Shown: positions 20,420-29,652, counted from the first letter of the stretch. The stretch is 64,000 nt of DNA from Bacteroidaceae bacterium (GCA_017466325.1 JAFTUK010000005.1:1-64000), one strand, 5' to 3'. Program-made: numbers and translations. Notes: a model not told the origin generated them from the sequence alone.

Positions 20420-21754
20420 ATGGTAACACTTGACATTTCAAAGGCAGCACAGTTCCTCAGTGCTGACGCTATTGCAAAGTTCGAAGCCCCCGTTGCCGCC
20501 GCACAGAAGGCACTGGAAGAGGGCACATGCAAGGGTAATGACTTCCTGGGTTGGATGCACCTGCCCAGCAACATCACTCCCGAGTTCATTGCAGAAATCA
20601 ACGACACCGCCAAGACTCTCCAGCAGGAGTGCGATGCGGTGGTAGTTGCCGGTATCGGCGGTTCATACCTCGGTGCACGCATGGTAATAGACGCTCTTGC
20701 AAACACCTTCGGCTGGTTGCAGGAGAGCAAGTATCCCCGTATCCTGTTTGCCGGCAACAACATCGGCGAGGACTACCTCTCCGAACTCATCGGCTACCTG
20801 AAGACCGTACGCTTCGGCATCATCAACATATCCAAGAGCGGTACCACCACCGAGACAGCCATCACCTTCCGTCTGCTGAAGACCCTCTGCGAGCAGCAGC
20901 GCGGCAAGGAGGAGGCCGCTAAGGTAATCGTTGCCGTAACAGACGCCAAGCGCGGTGCTGCCCGTGTAACAGCCGACAAGGAGGGTTACAAGTCCTTCAT
21001 CATCCCCGACCACGTGGGCGGCCGCTTCAGCGTGCTCACTCCCGTAGGTCTTCTGCCCATTGCCGTAGCAGGTTTCGACATTGCCGCTCTGGTGAAGGGT
21101 GCTCAGGACATGGAGGCCCAGACAGCCCCCGAGGTTCCCTTCATGGAGAACCCTGCCGCCGTATATGCTGCTATCCGCAATGCCCTCTATCAGGACGGCA
21201 AGAAGATAGAGATCCTGGCCAACTACCAGCCTAAGTTGCACAACCTGGGCGAATGGTGGAAGCAACTCTATGGCGAGAGCGAGGGCAAGGACGGCAAGGG
21301 TATCTTCCCCGCAAGCGTTGACCTCACCACCGACCTGCACTCTATGGGTCAGTGGATCCAGGACGGCGAGCGTACCATCTTTGAAACCGTTGTCAGCGTA
21401 GAGCAGCCCAACACCTGTCTGGAGGTACCCTCTGACGAGGAAAACCTCGACGGCCTCAACTTCCTGGCCGGCCGCCGCATAGACGAGGTTAACAAGATGG
21501 CAGAACTGGGCACCAAGTTGGCTCACGTAGACGGTGGTGTGCCCAACATCCGCCTGAGCATCACCAAACTCGACGAATACCACATCGGCCAGCTCATCTA
21601 CATGTTCGAGCGTGCTTGCGGTATCAGCGGCCTGCTCCTTGAGGTCAATCCCTTCGACCAGCCCGGCGTAGAGGCTTACAAGAAGAACATGTTTGCCCTG
21701 CTCGGCAAGCCCGGATACGAGGCCGAGACAGAGGCCATCAAGGCTCGTCTGTAA
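20420..21754 (+). CDS. pgi: Glucose-6-phosphate isomerase
   Basis: Interconverts glucose-6-phosphate and fructose-6-phosphate. The 444 residues match the short bacterial type. Motifs include [16 protein letters not shown] (about 77-92), [13 protein letters not shown] (about 138-150) and a late Lys region near the C-terminus. The frame is open far upstream (overlapping gpsA), but [13 protein letters not shown] is the conserved family start. The next gene, a HAD phosphatase, starts 14 bases after the stop, suggesting a sugar-phosphate operon. Confidence 0.97.
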   Translation: MVTLDISKAAQFLSADAIAKFEAPVAAAQKALEEGTCKGNDFLGWMHLPSNITPEFIAEINDTAKTLQQECDAVVVAGIGGSYLGARMVIDALANTFGWLQESKYPRILFAGNNIGEDYLSELIGYLKTVRFGIINISKSGTTTETAITFRLLKTLCEQQRGKEEAAKVIVAVTDAKRGAARVTADKEGYKSFIIPDHVGGRFSVLTPVGLLPIAVAGFDIAALVKGAQDMEAQTAPEVPFMENPAAVYAAIRNALYQDGKKIEILANYQPKLHNLGEWWKQLYGESEGKDGKGIFPASVDLTTDLHSMGQWIQDGERTIFETVVSVEQPNTCLEVPSDEENLDGLNFLAGRRIDEVNKMAELGTKLAHVDGGVPNIRLSITKLDEYHIGQLIYMFERACGISGLLLEVNPFDQPGVEAYKKNMFALLGKPGYEAETEAIKARL

Positions 21755-21768
21755 TACAGGAACATTCG

Positions 21769-22512
21769 ATGTCAGATACAACGAATACAGGTAAAGGGAG
21801 GGCGGGAAGCCCTTCCTTTATTAATGTTGCCTCGCTTGGCAGGAAGAACGTCCGCGCTCTCCTTTTCGACATGGACGGCGTGCTCTTCGACAGCATGAAG
21901 AACCATGCCGAAGCATGGGTGCGTGCCATGAAGGCCAACAACCTTGTCATGTCGCACGAGGACGTGTACATGAACGAGGGGCGCACCGGCGAGGGCACCA
22001 TCGACATCTTTGCCCAGGCTCAATGGGGACGTGCCGCCACTGCCGAAGAAATGCAATATATATATAAGGTAAAGAGCAACATCTTCAACACCCTGCCACA
22101 CGTTGAGCCTGTAGCCGGTGCACTTGAGGTCCTGCAGGCCGTAAAGGCCATGGGACGCCAGCGCGTCATCGTTACGGGCAGCGGACAGAAGAGCCTGTTG
22201 GAAAGACTCGAGAGCAACTTCCCCGGCATCTTCAAAGCAGAACTGATGGTAACCGCCTTTGATGTCCAGCACGGCAAGCCTCATCCCGAACCATACCTGA
22301 TGGGATTGGCCAAGGCCGGCATCTCTGCCGAAGAGGCCATCGTAGTGGAGAACGCCCCCCTTGGCGTCGAGTCGGCCAAAGGTGCAGGCATATTCACCAT
22401 TGCCGTAAACACCGGTCCTTTGCCCGACAAGGTTCTGTACGATGCAGGAGCGGACATCGTCTTCCCCAACCACTTCGCCCTGTTGGAGGCCCTGCCGGAA
22501 CTCGTCCGATAA
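21769..22512 (+). CDS. HAD-family phosphatase, beta-phosphoglucomutase-like
   Basis: The 247-residue protein has the HAD nucleophile motif LLFDMDGVLFDS (about 31-42), motif II VIVTGSGQKS (about 136), the motif III Lys region (HGKPHPEPY, about 165) and VVENAPLGVESAKGAG (about 187-202). The cap lies after motif I, as in the beta-PGM/phosphatase subgroup. It follows pgi closely, which suggests a sugar-phosphate substrate, but specificity is not visible. The first 20 residues are low-complexity and not conserved in the family. Confidence 0.9.
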   Translation: MSDTTNTGKGRAGSPSFINVASLGRKNVRALLFDMDGVLFDSMKNHAEAWVRAMKANNLVMSHEDVYMNEGRTGEGTIDIFAQAQWGRAATAEEMQYIYKVKSNIFNTLPHVEPVAGALEVLQAVKAMGRQRVIVTGSGQKSLLERLESNFPGIFKAELMVTAFDVQHGKPHPEPYLMGLAKAGISAEEAIVVENAPLGVESAKGAGIFTIAVNTGPLPDKVLYDAGADIVFPNHFALLEALPELVR

Positions 22513-22514
22513 AA

Positions 22515-23144
22515 ATGCAGACAATCATGAAAGAAGTAAATCCCCAAGAAACGACCCGTGCATACGCCTTTGACATGTGGATGAAGGCTCCCATGCCTAT
22601 GGTAACATTCTTCAAGACACTTGATGTTTCGCATCTCTTGAAAATCAGCCGTAGGAAGGAGATGAAGTTCAATATGCTCATGTGCTATTGCATAGGACGG
22701 GCGGCAAGCACAATCAAGGAGTTCTACCTTCTCCCCGTAGACGGAAAACTGATGCAATACGACACTATTGCCGTAAACACCATCGTTGCCAACAGTGCCG
22801 GGGAGGTAAGTTCATGCGACATACCCTTCAACAAGGATTTGCAAAAGTTCAACGATGACTATCTGCGTCTTACAAGACAGGTGGCAGAAAGTTGCATTGA
22901 CCACGACCTCTCGCAAGAAAGCATGGTCATCGGCACCTCTGCTCTTGCACATTACGAGATAGACGGTGCCGTGGGCATGTATAGCGGCATCTTCAACAAT
23001 CCCTTCATCATTTGGGGCAAGTACAAGCGCTCGTGGTTGAAAACCACCCTTACCCTTTCGTTCCAGTTCCACCACACACAGATGGACGGCGCACATGCCG
23101 CACACTTCCTTGACACATTACAACGGACGATAAAAGAACTATAA
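22515..23144 (+). CDS. CatA-like acetyltransferase (chloramphenicol acetyltransferase fold)
   Basis: The 209 residues include the active-site segment FQFHHTQMDGAHAAHFL (about 182-198), with the catalytic HHxxxDG motif, and the typical early RKEMKFNMLMCYCIGRA helix. CAT-like proteins of Bacteroidales are mostly of unknown substrate, so resistance should not be assumed. It starts 3 bases after the HAD gene stop (an internal ATG 12 bases later is an alternative) and ends at a strong terminator, making it the last gene of the pgi operon. Confidence 0.9.
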   Translation: MQTIMKEVNPQETTRAYAFDMWMKAPMPMVTFFKTLDVSHLLKISRRKEMKFNMLMCYCIGRAASTIKEFYLLPVDGKLMQYDTIAVNTIVANSAGEVSSCDIPFNKDLQKFNDDYLRLTRQVAESCIDHDLSQESMVIGTSALAHYEIDGAVGMYSGIFNNPFIIWGKYKRSWLKTTLTLSFQFHHTQMDGAHAAHFLDTLQRTIKEL

Positions 23145-23148
23145 AAAG

Positions 23149-23191
23149 AAGATGGCGCATGCAGGAAACGTTCTCCTTCATGCGCCATCTT
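23149..23191. terminator. Bidirectional terminator between convergent genes
   Basis: Thirteen-base perfect arms (AAGATGGCGCATG and CATGCGCCATCTT) are flanked by A-rich and T-rich sequence on either side, between the convergent CAT-like and DUF4738-like genes. Confidence 0.85.
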
Positions 23192-23213
23192 TATTACTCT
23201 AAATAGGTATGCC

Positions 23214-23771
23214 TTAGACCCCGTCGTTAGAACCCTCTGGGTTGTACTCCTCCTCCAGGTCGTCGTTCTTTACTATCATGTAACTTCCGTCAGGCCCGAT
23301 GTTCAGTTTGAAGGGGCGCGACATGTCACTATCCGGATAACTTACGGCCAGGGAGAATGTCACCATACCCTCGTGTACCTGCAGGAAGCGGCAACCGTCC
23401 AAGATGCTGTGCTTGGCAAACTCGGCGTCCAAGAGGTGCAGGAAATCCGTCTTCTTGAACGTACGTGCAAACAGAACCGCGCCGTTTTTCTTCACCGATA
23501 TCTTCAGCAGATTGTCGGCAAAGCGGTATCCCATCTCATCGGTAACGATACCCAGGGAGTCACATGCCTCGCGGTTTATCATCAGGGCATATACATTGCT
23601 GCCCGACTTTACGGTATCCTCTACATGGAGTGTGGGGAGGCGGTGCAGAATGTTCTCCGCCTCGGCCTTCGCCTCTACACCTTCTGGAGTGCTCCCCGTG
23701 GTTTGTGTCTTCTGGTTACAACCACACAACACGAAAGAGAGCATTAGCAAGGATATGATTTGCTTTTTCAT
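23214..23771 (-). CDS. Lipoprotein, DUF4738-like
   Basis: The 185 residues start with a lipoprotein signal (MKKQIISLLMLSFVLCGC; lipidated Cys at 18). The rest is a single domain with VYALMINREACDSLGIVTDEMGYRFADN and the C-terminal SMDMSRPFKLNIGPDGSY-like stretch, remembered as typical of DUF4738. It lies 48 bases downstream of the OmpA-like gene on the same strand and may be cotranscribed with it. Function is unknown. Confidence 0.75.
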   Translation of the reverse strand: MKKQIISLLMLSFVLCGCNQKTQTTGSTPEGVEAKAEAENILHRLPTLHVEDTVKSGSNVYALMINREACDSLGIVTDEMGYRFADNLLKISVKKNGAVLFARTFKKTDFLHLLDAEFAKHSILDGCRFLQVHEGMVTFSLAVSYPDSDMSRPFKLNIGPDGSYMIVKNDDLEEEYNPEGSNDGV

Positions 23772-23819
23772 AGTATCGCTGTTCTTCCTACGTCGTAACT
23801 GTTTCCGGAAAAAGGTCTG

Positions 23820-24719
23820 TTACTCTGCGCTCTGTGCAGGAACGCCCTCCTCTTCGGTGGCAGGAGCCTTGTCTATCAACTCCAGGAACTGATCAAGTTT
23901 GGGAGTGATGATAATCTGTGTGCGGCGGTTCTTGGCACGACCCTCTGCTGTATTGTTGTCAGCAATGGTGTTGTACTCGCCACGACCTGCGGCAGACAGA
24001 CGGCTGGGATTAACACCATACTTTTTCTGCAGTTCCTGTACCACGCTGCTGGCACGAAGGGCAGAGAGGTCCCAGTTGTTACGGATATTGGTACGGCTGA
24101 TGGGCACATTGTCGGTATTACCCTCTACAAGCACCTCATAGTCGTCATAGTCGGTGATGATCTTGGCAATCTTGCTCAGAGTCTCGCCTGCCTTGGGGCT
24201 GATTTCGTATGAACCGCTCTTGTAGAGCATATTGTCGTTCAAAGAAATGTACACGACGCCCTTCAGTACCTGGATGTCAACGTCCTTCAGTTCCTCGCGT
24301 GAAAGGCTGCGGGTCAGGTTGTTGGTCAGTGCCACGTTCAGCGAGTCGCTCTTGCTCTTTGCCTCTACCAACTGCTTGATGTACTTGTTGCTGGCATTGA
24401 TTTCGTCCACCAGCTTGCTGATGTTTGCACCACCCTGATAGATACTCTGGTCGAGGGTCTTCTGCATAATCTGCATTGCCTCGTTCTTCTCCTTCAACTG
24501 GGCGTTCTTGTCGTTAATCTGAGACTGCAGGTTCTCGTTCTTTGTCTTGTACTCTGTCAGCTGAAGCTGTGCCTCATAGTACTTCTGACCAAGAGACTTG
24601 CCCTTATCCTGACATTCCTGCAACTGCTGCTGGGCAGCAACAAGTTCCTTTTTACTTACACAACTGCCCAACACCATAGTGGCGGCAGCAGCTAATACCA
24701 TGTACTTCATTGTCTTCAT
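23820..24719 (-). CDS. OmpA-family lipoprotein with coiled coil
   Basis: The 299-residue protein has a lipoprotein signal (VLGSC; Cys about 20), a long coiled coil (about 25-90, with repeated QLQ/NLQSQINDKNAQ heptads) and a C-terminal OmpA/MotB peptidoglycan-binding domain (about 165-275: LVEGNTDNVPI, NWDLSALRASSVVQEL, GRGEYNTIADNNTAEGRAKNRRTQI). It probably ties the outer membrane to peptidoglycan. A start at the second Met (MKYMVL) is equally possible. Two matching -7 boxes lie upstream. Confidence 0.92.
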   Translation of the reverse strand: MKTMKYMVLAAAATMVLGSCVSKKELVAAQQQLQECQDKGKSLGQKYYEAQLQLTEYKTKNENLQSQINDKNAQLKEKNEAMQIMQKTLDQSIYQGGANISKLVDEINASNKYIKQLVEAKSKSDSLNVALTNNLTRSLSREELKDVDIQVLKGVVYISLNDNMLYKSGSYEISPKAGETLSKIAKIITDYDDYEVLVEGNTDNVPISRTNIRNNWDLSALRASSVVQELQKKYGVNPSRLSAAGRGEYNTIADNNTAEGRAKNRRTQIIITPKLDQFLELIDKAPATEEEGVPAQSAE

Positions 24720-24748
24720 CTTCTTACTTTTTACTTAATTAAGCGATG

Positions 24749-24833
24749 CAAAGGTACGATTAAGTAAGCGATTAACCAAATTTATTTGAGTAAATCCGAA
24801 CGGCAGTACCTTCGACTTCGAGGTGCAAAGGTA
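24749..24833 (-). promoter_or_regulatory. Tandem -7 boxes upstream of the OmpA lipoprotein gene
   Basis: The sequence GCAAAGGTACGA occurs twice (24748 and 24825). Read on the minus strand each gives a TACCTTTG box, 77 bases apart, both facing the OmpA gene. Confidence 0.5.
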
Positions 24834-24924
24834 CGAAAAAGGAACGAAGAGCATACTAATATAATAGGAGAAAATGCCATTTCTTCCATTCTATTAACAA
24901 AGAAAAGGCTTTAGTTAACATAAT

Positions 24925-25926
24925 TTATCTCAGTCCAAGCCATGCGCTGAACCTGTCTCCACATACCCTATCGGCTGTATAACAACAGGCTAAACTTGCA
25001 AGTACGACTATAGCAGAAGAAACGGGATATGCTACCATGTTATAATAAGGTATTAAAGCCAAAATCCACATTACCATAATATGGCATAGATATATACCGA
25101 AAGAATAATCACCAATAAGTTTAACGAAACGATTCTTCAAATCTACTGCTTTGCGATTCAACGACTCATATACAATCAAGCAAAACAAAGAACTGGTCAA
25201 CAAGGAACTCAGTTTTAATTGTGTACCACAATTCCCGTCACCCAACAATAGCCAGCCATACCCCTCAAGCATTTGTATTATAATAGAGCATAAATATAGC
25301 ACTGACAATGCCCTAAACGAATATCGTTTATCAATAATTTTATTTCCCAAAAGCAAACCAAGATAATAGAAGGTGAACCATCCTAAACATGACACCGACC
25401 ATATAAGAGACACGTAACGGTTTAACTCTATTCCGCTAAATAAAGGAATGTATTTAAACAGCAATACCGATGCCGGAGAAACGAGCCAACCAAGTACTTG
25501 ATACTTAGATTTAGCCAATCTGACAAGCAGTGGGGTTAAAAGGACAAATTGAATGTAAACGAATATGTAATAAAGGGGGGCCGCCGCTTTTGCCGTTAAA
25601 AGATTTACAAACACACTTGATATACCTTTATAGTACACCGAAGGCAAACTGTAGAGTATAGTCCATATAATATACGGTATGACTACACGTATAATTCTTT
25701 TTCTAAAGAGTTTTTGCCAGTCTATGTTCTCAGACTTTGTCAAATAACCAGAAAGGAACAAAAAGGTTGCTACAGAGAAATTGACAAAAGGCCTACAATA
25801 AACCTGACATTCAAGATTTGGCGTTGTGTGAATCATAACGACCGCAATAATAGAAAGAGCACGAAACATTTGTACCATGTCGTTTCGTTGCCCTGATGTC
25901 GGACAATTGGTTTTAGCTGACATCAT
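24925..25926 (-). CDS. Membrane acyltransferase (acyltransferase family 3)
   Basis: The 333-residue multi-pass protein begins after a short polar lead with FRALSIIAVVMIHTTPN (about 22-38), where His is the catalytic residue of acyltransferase-3 enzymes, then RKRIIRVVIPYIIWTILY and about ten hydrophobic segments. Such proteins O-acetylate cell-surface glycans. The gene is much more AT-rich than the flanking OmpA and asnA genes and lies next to a structured non-coding block, so it was probably acquired. No glycosyltransferase genes accompany it. Confidence 0.88.
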   Translation of the reverse strand: MMSAKTNCPTSGQRNDMVQMFRALSIIAVVMIHTTPNLECQVYCRPFVNFSVATFLFLSGYLTKSENIDWQKLFRKRIIRVVIPYIIWTILYSLPSVYYKGISSVFVNLLTAKAAAPLYYIFVYIQFVLLTPLLVRLAKSKYQVLGWLVSPASVLLFKYIPLFSGIELNRYVSLIWSVSCLGWFTFYYLGLLLGNKIIDKRYSFRALSVLYLCSIIIQMLEGYGWLLLGDGNCGTQLKLSSLLTSSLFCLIVYESLNRKAVDLKNRFVKLIGDYSFGIYLCHIMVMWILALIPYYNMVAYPVSSAIVVLASLACCYTADRVCGDRFSAWLGLR

Positions 25927-26004
25927 TCAAAAAAATTCTGTCTGCCAGACACCCTTGCCAGACCTTGTTGTACAAGTAATAATTCATCAACATAAAAGAA
26001 AGCG

Positions 26005-26251
26005 GGGTATCTATGACTCCGTCTGTTTGTCGTTAAGGTCCTAGGAAAACCTGTAGAATAAAACAGACAGAATAAGATACCCACGCCGTTGATATAACAT
26101 ACACCCGTAAAGTGTGCACGAGGGAAACCCTCTGCACACTAACGGGAATAGCATATACCTACCCGTAGCACCTACCTCTGCATTGTCTTTGATTCTACGT
26201 TTGAATTTCCTAGGTTCTAACGACCAAAAACAAAGCGTCAGCAAACGCTTT
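26005..26251. repeat. Structured non-coding block, MITE-like
   Basis: Three nested or adjacent inverted repeats fill the gap: GGGTATCT and GTCTGTTT (26005-26028) against AAACAGAC and AGATACCC (26061-26082); TCGTTAAGGTCCTAGGAAA (26030) against TTTCCTAGGTTCTAACGA (26206); and a central hairpin CCCGTaaAGTGTGCA to TGCACACTaACGGG (26104-26146). A small AAAGCGT/ACGCTTT hairpin follows (26232-26251). A 67-codon minus frame crosses it but has no coding character. The rest of the 583-base gap is AT-rich with no feature seen apart from the promoter at 26470. Confidence 0.6.
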
Positions 26252-26447
26252 CCAATATGTTGTACCCTCCACGCTTGACGTCCTTGCCTGAGACGGGGAA
26301 TTCTGTCATGAATGGGGCGAGTACAAAGATATGTATTTTTTTATTTAATAACGACACCTTATCTACAAATTATGCTACTGACCACAAATATATGGGGGCA
26401 TCGAGGTTGAAATAGGACCTTAGGTCTGCGTTTTTAAGCATATCGCA

Positions 26448-26477
26448 TTGCTTTGTAAAAAAAAAGAATTAATTTTG
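26448..26477 (+). promoter_or_regulatory. Promoter for the small protein/GNAT pair
   Basis: TTGC at 26448 and TAATTTTG at 26470-26477, 33 bases before the ATG of the small gene. Confidence 0.5.
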
Positions 26478-26509
26478 TGTCCGATTTCATGACTAATACA
26501 TAGCAGAGC

Positions 26510-26686
26510 ATGGCATTAAAGATTAGACCTATTCCCACACTGACAGGTTCTGATGCAGAGCGCTTTATTGAAGCGGCAGAAGCGGCAGAAAGCAAACCAT
26601 ATACAGAGGAACTGCAGATGTCACAGGAGGAATTCAATAAAATAATGGAAAAAGCACATTTGTACAGAAATGGGATTTCTCTCTGA
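26510..26686 (+). CDS. Small protein upstream of GNAT, antitoxin-like
   Basis: A 58-codon gene, MALKIRPIPTLTGSDAERFI at the N-terminus, Glu/Ala-rich helix in the middle (EAAEAAESKPYTEEL) and a Lys/Glu-rich end. It overlaps the following GNAT gene by 17 bases in another frame. Small proteins with a KIRPIP-type start followed by a GNAT gene recur, as I remember, in Bacteroidales, and the arrangement matches GNAT-type toxin-antitoxin pairs in which the small upstream partner neutralises the acetyltransferase. No DNA-binding motif is obvious. The antitoxin role is inferred from context. Confidence 0.72.
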   Translation: MALKIRPIPTLTGSDAERFIEAAEAAESKPYTEELQMSQEEFNKIMEKAHLYRNGISL

Positions 26687-27260
26687 ACACTGCTCTTTCC
26701 ATTTGTTGACACGTGAAATCATTTCCACGTGCAAGCCATTCTCATGCGGCAATGCCGACCTTGATGAATTTTTCATGAAGGATTCCATTCCATACATGGA
26801 CAAACTATTAGGCAAGACATACTGTTACTTGTTGGACAAAGACCCCTCTATCATAGTTTGTGCCTTTACACTCTCCAACGATAGTGTGCGAGTGGACCAC
26901 CTCCCCAACAACAGGAAGAAGAAAATCAACAACGCTATTCCACATGAAAAACAAATGCGGAGGTATCCAGCAGTGCTGATAGGACGTTTAGGGGTTAGCA
27001 AGGAGTTTTCCGGTATTGGCATAGGAACAGAGTTGATGGCCTTTATCAAAAGATGGTTCATTCACCCGAACAACAAAACCGGCTGCCGTTTCCTTGCCGT
27101 TGACTCCTACAATACCGAACATACGTTAAAATACTATGAGAAAAACGGTTTCAACTACCTTTTCTCCACAGAGGCACAAGAAGCAGAGAGTTCGGGCCTT
27201 ACACTTCCATTGAAAACGAGATACATGTATTATGACCTTATAGGAGCAAACAACATATAA
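26670..27260 (+). CDS. GNAT-family N-acetyltransferase, candidate toxin
   Basis: The 196-residue protein carries the acetyl-CoA loop region VLIGRLGVSKEFSGIGIGTELM (about 102-123) and a C-terminal LAVDSYNTEHTLKYYEKNGF (about 143-162), both typical of GNAT folds. The opening part FSCGNADLDEFFMKDSIPYM is like that of TacT/AtaT-type tRNA-acetylating toxins and related proteins. Its start overlaps the upstream small gene, so the two are translationally coupled. It is AT-rich against the neighbouring asnA. It could also be an ordinary protein or small-molecule acetyltransferase. Confidence 0.85.
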   Translation: MGFLSEHCSFHLLTREIISTCKPFSCGNADLDEFFMKDSIPYMDKLLGKTYCYLLDKDPSIIVCAFTLSNDSVRVDHLPNNRKKKINNAIPHEKQMRRYPAVLIGRLGVSKEFSGIGIGTELMAFIKRWFIHPNNKTGCRFLAVDSYNTEHTLKYYEKNGFNYLFSTEAQEAESSGLTLPLKTRYMYYDLIGANNI

Positions 27261-27277
27261 CACTCCATTTATTTTCG

Positions 27278-27285
27278 TAACTTTG
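27278..27285 (+). promoter_or_regulatory. -7 box for asnA
   Basis: TAACTTTG, 22 bases before the asnA ATG. Confidence 0.55.
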
Positions 27286-27307
27286 CCGTCAAATTGACAC
27301 ACAAGAC

Positions 27308-28345
27308 ATGAGCAACCTACTTATACCGAAAGACTATAAAGCGGCACTCGACCTGAAGCAGACAGAGTTGGCCATCAAGCAGATAAAGGATTTCTTTCTG
27401 CGCAGTTTCTCTACTGAGTTGCGCCTGCGCCGAGTTACTGCACCCCTGTTTGTGCTTCGCGGCCTTGGCCTGAACGACGACCTGAACGGCATAGAGCGCC
27501 CCGTTTCCTTTCCCATAAAGGACATGGGCGAGGCTATGGCAGAGGTGGTGCACTCCCTGGCCAAGTGGAAGCGCGTCACCCTGGCGGAGTACCAGGTGGA
27601 GCCCGGCTATGGCATCATCACCGACATGAATGCCATACGTGCCGACGAGGAACTGGACAACCTCCACTCCCTCTATGTTGACCAATGGGACTGGGAGCGC
27701 ACCATGACGGCCGAACAGCGCAACATCGATTTCCTGAAGGACATCGTGCGCCGTATCTACAACACCATACTGCGTGCCGAGTTCTACATCTGCGAGACTT
27801 ACCCCCAGTTGCATCCTTACCTGCCCGAGAAGATACACTTCATACATAGCGAGGAACTCATGCAAATGTACCCCGACAAGACCGCCAAGGAGCGCGAGGA
27901 CCTGATTTGCCAGAAGTACGGGGCCGTGTTCATCATCGGCATCGGAGGCAAACTTTCCAACGGCGAACCGCACGACAACCGTGCCCCTGACTATGACGAC
28001 TGGAGCACGCCCAATGCCGACGGTTTCCTGGGACTGAACGGCGACCTGCTCATCTGGTACCCCATTCTGGAAAGGAGCATAGAGTTGTCCTCCATGGGTA
28101 TCCGCGTGGACAAGGATGCGCTCATGCACCAGTTGGAACTCCAGGGCAAGACTGACCGCAAGGAACTCTACTTCCACCGCCGTCTGCTGGAGGGCACCCT
28201 GCCGCTGAGCATAGGTGGAGGTATCGGCCAAAGCCGTCTGTGCATGATCCTTCTGCACAAGGCCCATGTGGGCGAGACACAATCCAGCATCTGGCCAGAA
28301 GACATGCGCCGCGAATGTAAGGAAGCAGGCATGAACCTGATATAA
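27308..28345 (+). CDS. asnA: Aspartate-ammonia ligase (asparagine synthetase A)
   Basis: Makes asparagine from aspartate, ammonia and ATP. The 345 residues cover the family: QTELAIKQIKDFF near the start, GLNDDLNGIERPVSF (about 57-71), SLYVDQWDWE (about 121-130), FIIGIGGKLSNGEPHDNRAPDYDDW (about 217-241) and the late GGGIGQSRLCMILL. The fold is like that of class II synthetases. It is complete and likely monocistronic. Confidence 0.97.
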   Translation: MSNLLIPKDYKAALDLKQTELAIKQIKDFFLRSFSTELRLRRVTAPLFVLRGLGLNDDLNGIERPVSFPIKDMGEAMAEVVHSLAKWKRVTLAEYQVEPGYGIITDMNAIRADEELDNLHSLYVDQWDWERTMTAEQRNIDFLKDIVRRIYNTILRAEFYICETYPQLHPYLPEKIHFIHSEELMQMYPDKTAKEREDLICQKYGAVFIIGIGGKLSNGEPHDNRAPDYDDWSTPNADGFLGLNGDLLIWYPILERSIELSSMGIRVDKDALMHQLELQGKTDRKELYFHRRLLEGTLPLSIGGGIGQSRLCMILLHKAHVGETQSSIWPEDMRRECKEAGMNLI

Positions 28346-28435
28346 TACGGGATACCACTTATCATACATACCGAGGGCATGCCTGATGAAACCATCCAGT
28401 GCATGCCCTCTATACATTAACTCAACTGCCACATC

Positions 28436-29437
28436 ATGAAAACCTTATTCACCGCACTTCGCCAGATTCTTTTCCTGGCACTTCTTTTCACCGCAACGCA
28501 CGTTTCCGCACAGGTCATTTCCGTGCGCGACAGCCTCATGGAGACAGAGGGCGACACCATGCCCGAACCCTTCAGAATACTGCCCGAACTCTTTGTCACC
28601 CCCGACGGGAGCAACCCCGTCGACTACATTCTGGACAATGTGGCACGCAAGGCACAGGAGAACCGCAAGGCGCTGGACTACACGGCCACAACCACGTTCC
28701 ACGTCTATGCCAGCAACATGGACCTCCTGCCCCAGTTCCTGAGCAAGACACAGAACTGGGCCGTAAAGACCGGCATGGGACTGATGGGCATGAGGGCGAT
28801 GTACAACTATGTCACCTCGCACGAGGAAACGGGCTTGGGCATCAGCATTACACAGAAGGCCAAGGGAAACGACACTGACTATAGCGATGAGCGCATCCTG
28901 TTCTCCCCCTCCGACATGCCGGAAAAAGTGGGGCAACAGATAATGAAGATGGCCCGCTTCCCCATGTTTGATGCCGTATATGGGGACAAGAACCTGCTGG
29001 ACAGGAAGAAGCGCCACAAGGTGTATGAAATAGAGTACATAGGCACGGCCGAGGAGGAGGACGGCAGCCTATACTATATATTGAAAGTATGGAGAAACAA
29101 GGGCAAGGCCTACCAGCGCACGACCACCCTGCACATAGCCGACGGCTCGTGGGGAGTGCTCAGGCAGGAGAACCGTTCCTCGCTGATGTCCAGTTACATC
29201 CAGTGCGAGAATGTCTCCGGCATACTACTGCCCGTAAAATGCGTGCAGACACCCAACACCATGTCTATGGAAGAACTGGCCGCCAAAGCAAAAAGGAGTA
29301 TAACGAATGGCAGGCTGGACAATGGGAAAGTCTCCAAGAGGAGCAAGAAACTGCTTGAGCGTATCGAGAAGGTGGCAAACGGCACCCGCAAGGATGCACC
29401 GATGATGAAATATTCTTTTACCGTAGATTACCATTAG
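28436..29437 (+). CDS. Exported protein of unknown function
   Basis: The 333-residue product has a signal peptide (cleavage near ATHVSAQ, residue 26) and no lipobox. Recognisable pieces are NPVDYILDNVARKAQENRKALDY (about 61-83) and the beta-rich YEIEYIGTAEEEDGSLYYILKVW (about 195-217). The first part recalls the region after the carboxypeptidase-like domain of DUF5686-type outer-membrane proteins, but the barrel is absent. It follows asnA with a 90-base gap and ends before two stacked terminators. I do not recognise a function. Confidence 0.7.
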   Translation: MKTLFTALRQILFLALLFTATHVSAQVISVRDSLMETEGDTMPEPFRILPELFVTPDGSNPVDYILDNVARKAQENRKALDYTATTTFHVYASNMDLLPQFLSKTQNWAVKTGMGLMGMRAMYNYVTSHEETGLGISITQKAKGNDTDYSDERILFSPSDMPEKVGQQIMKMARFPMFDAVYGDKNLLDRKKRHKVYEIEYIGTAEEEDGSLYYILKVWRNKGKAYQRTTTLHIADGSWGVLRQENRSSLMSSYIQCENVSGILLPVKCVQTPNTMSMEELAAKAKRSITNGRLDNGKVSKRSKKLLERIEKVANGTRKDAPMMKYSFTVDYH

Positions 29438-29485
29438 TATTATACATGGTCTGCCGCCGGGTTCTCGCTGGCCGTTAAATGAGAC

Positions 29486-29566
29486 GCCATCGGCGATAAA
29501 CTTTGTCGCCAATGGCGGCTCTTTTTACCGCCACCGAGGACTCGAGGGTCCCCCTCGGTGGCTTTT
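29486..29566. terminator. Two stacked terminator hairpins
   Basis: First hairpin GCCATCGGCGA / TCGCCAATGGC (29486-29516) is followed by CTTTTT. The second, GCCACCGAGG / CCTCGGTGGC (29530-29562), is followed by TTTT. The first shares GGCGATAAA with the large palindrome at 51.8 kb. Confidence 0.8.
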
Positions 29567-29652
29567 CGGAGATTTCACATATGCTCCATTACAAGGAAAG
29601 ACGGGATCACGCCAGTGTGTCCCGTCTTTCCTTTGCTATATGTTTACAACGC

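Noticed and set aside
22515..23144. Chloramphenicol resistance gene
   Set aside because: The HHxxxDG motif shows the CAT fold, but many Bacteroidales CAT-like proteins act on other substrates and the gene sits in a housekeeping operon.
26041..26244. 67-residue minus-strand gene in the AT-rich island
   Set aside because: It runs through inverted repeats and has no domain or start signal.
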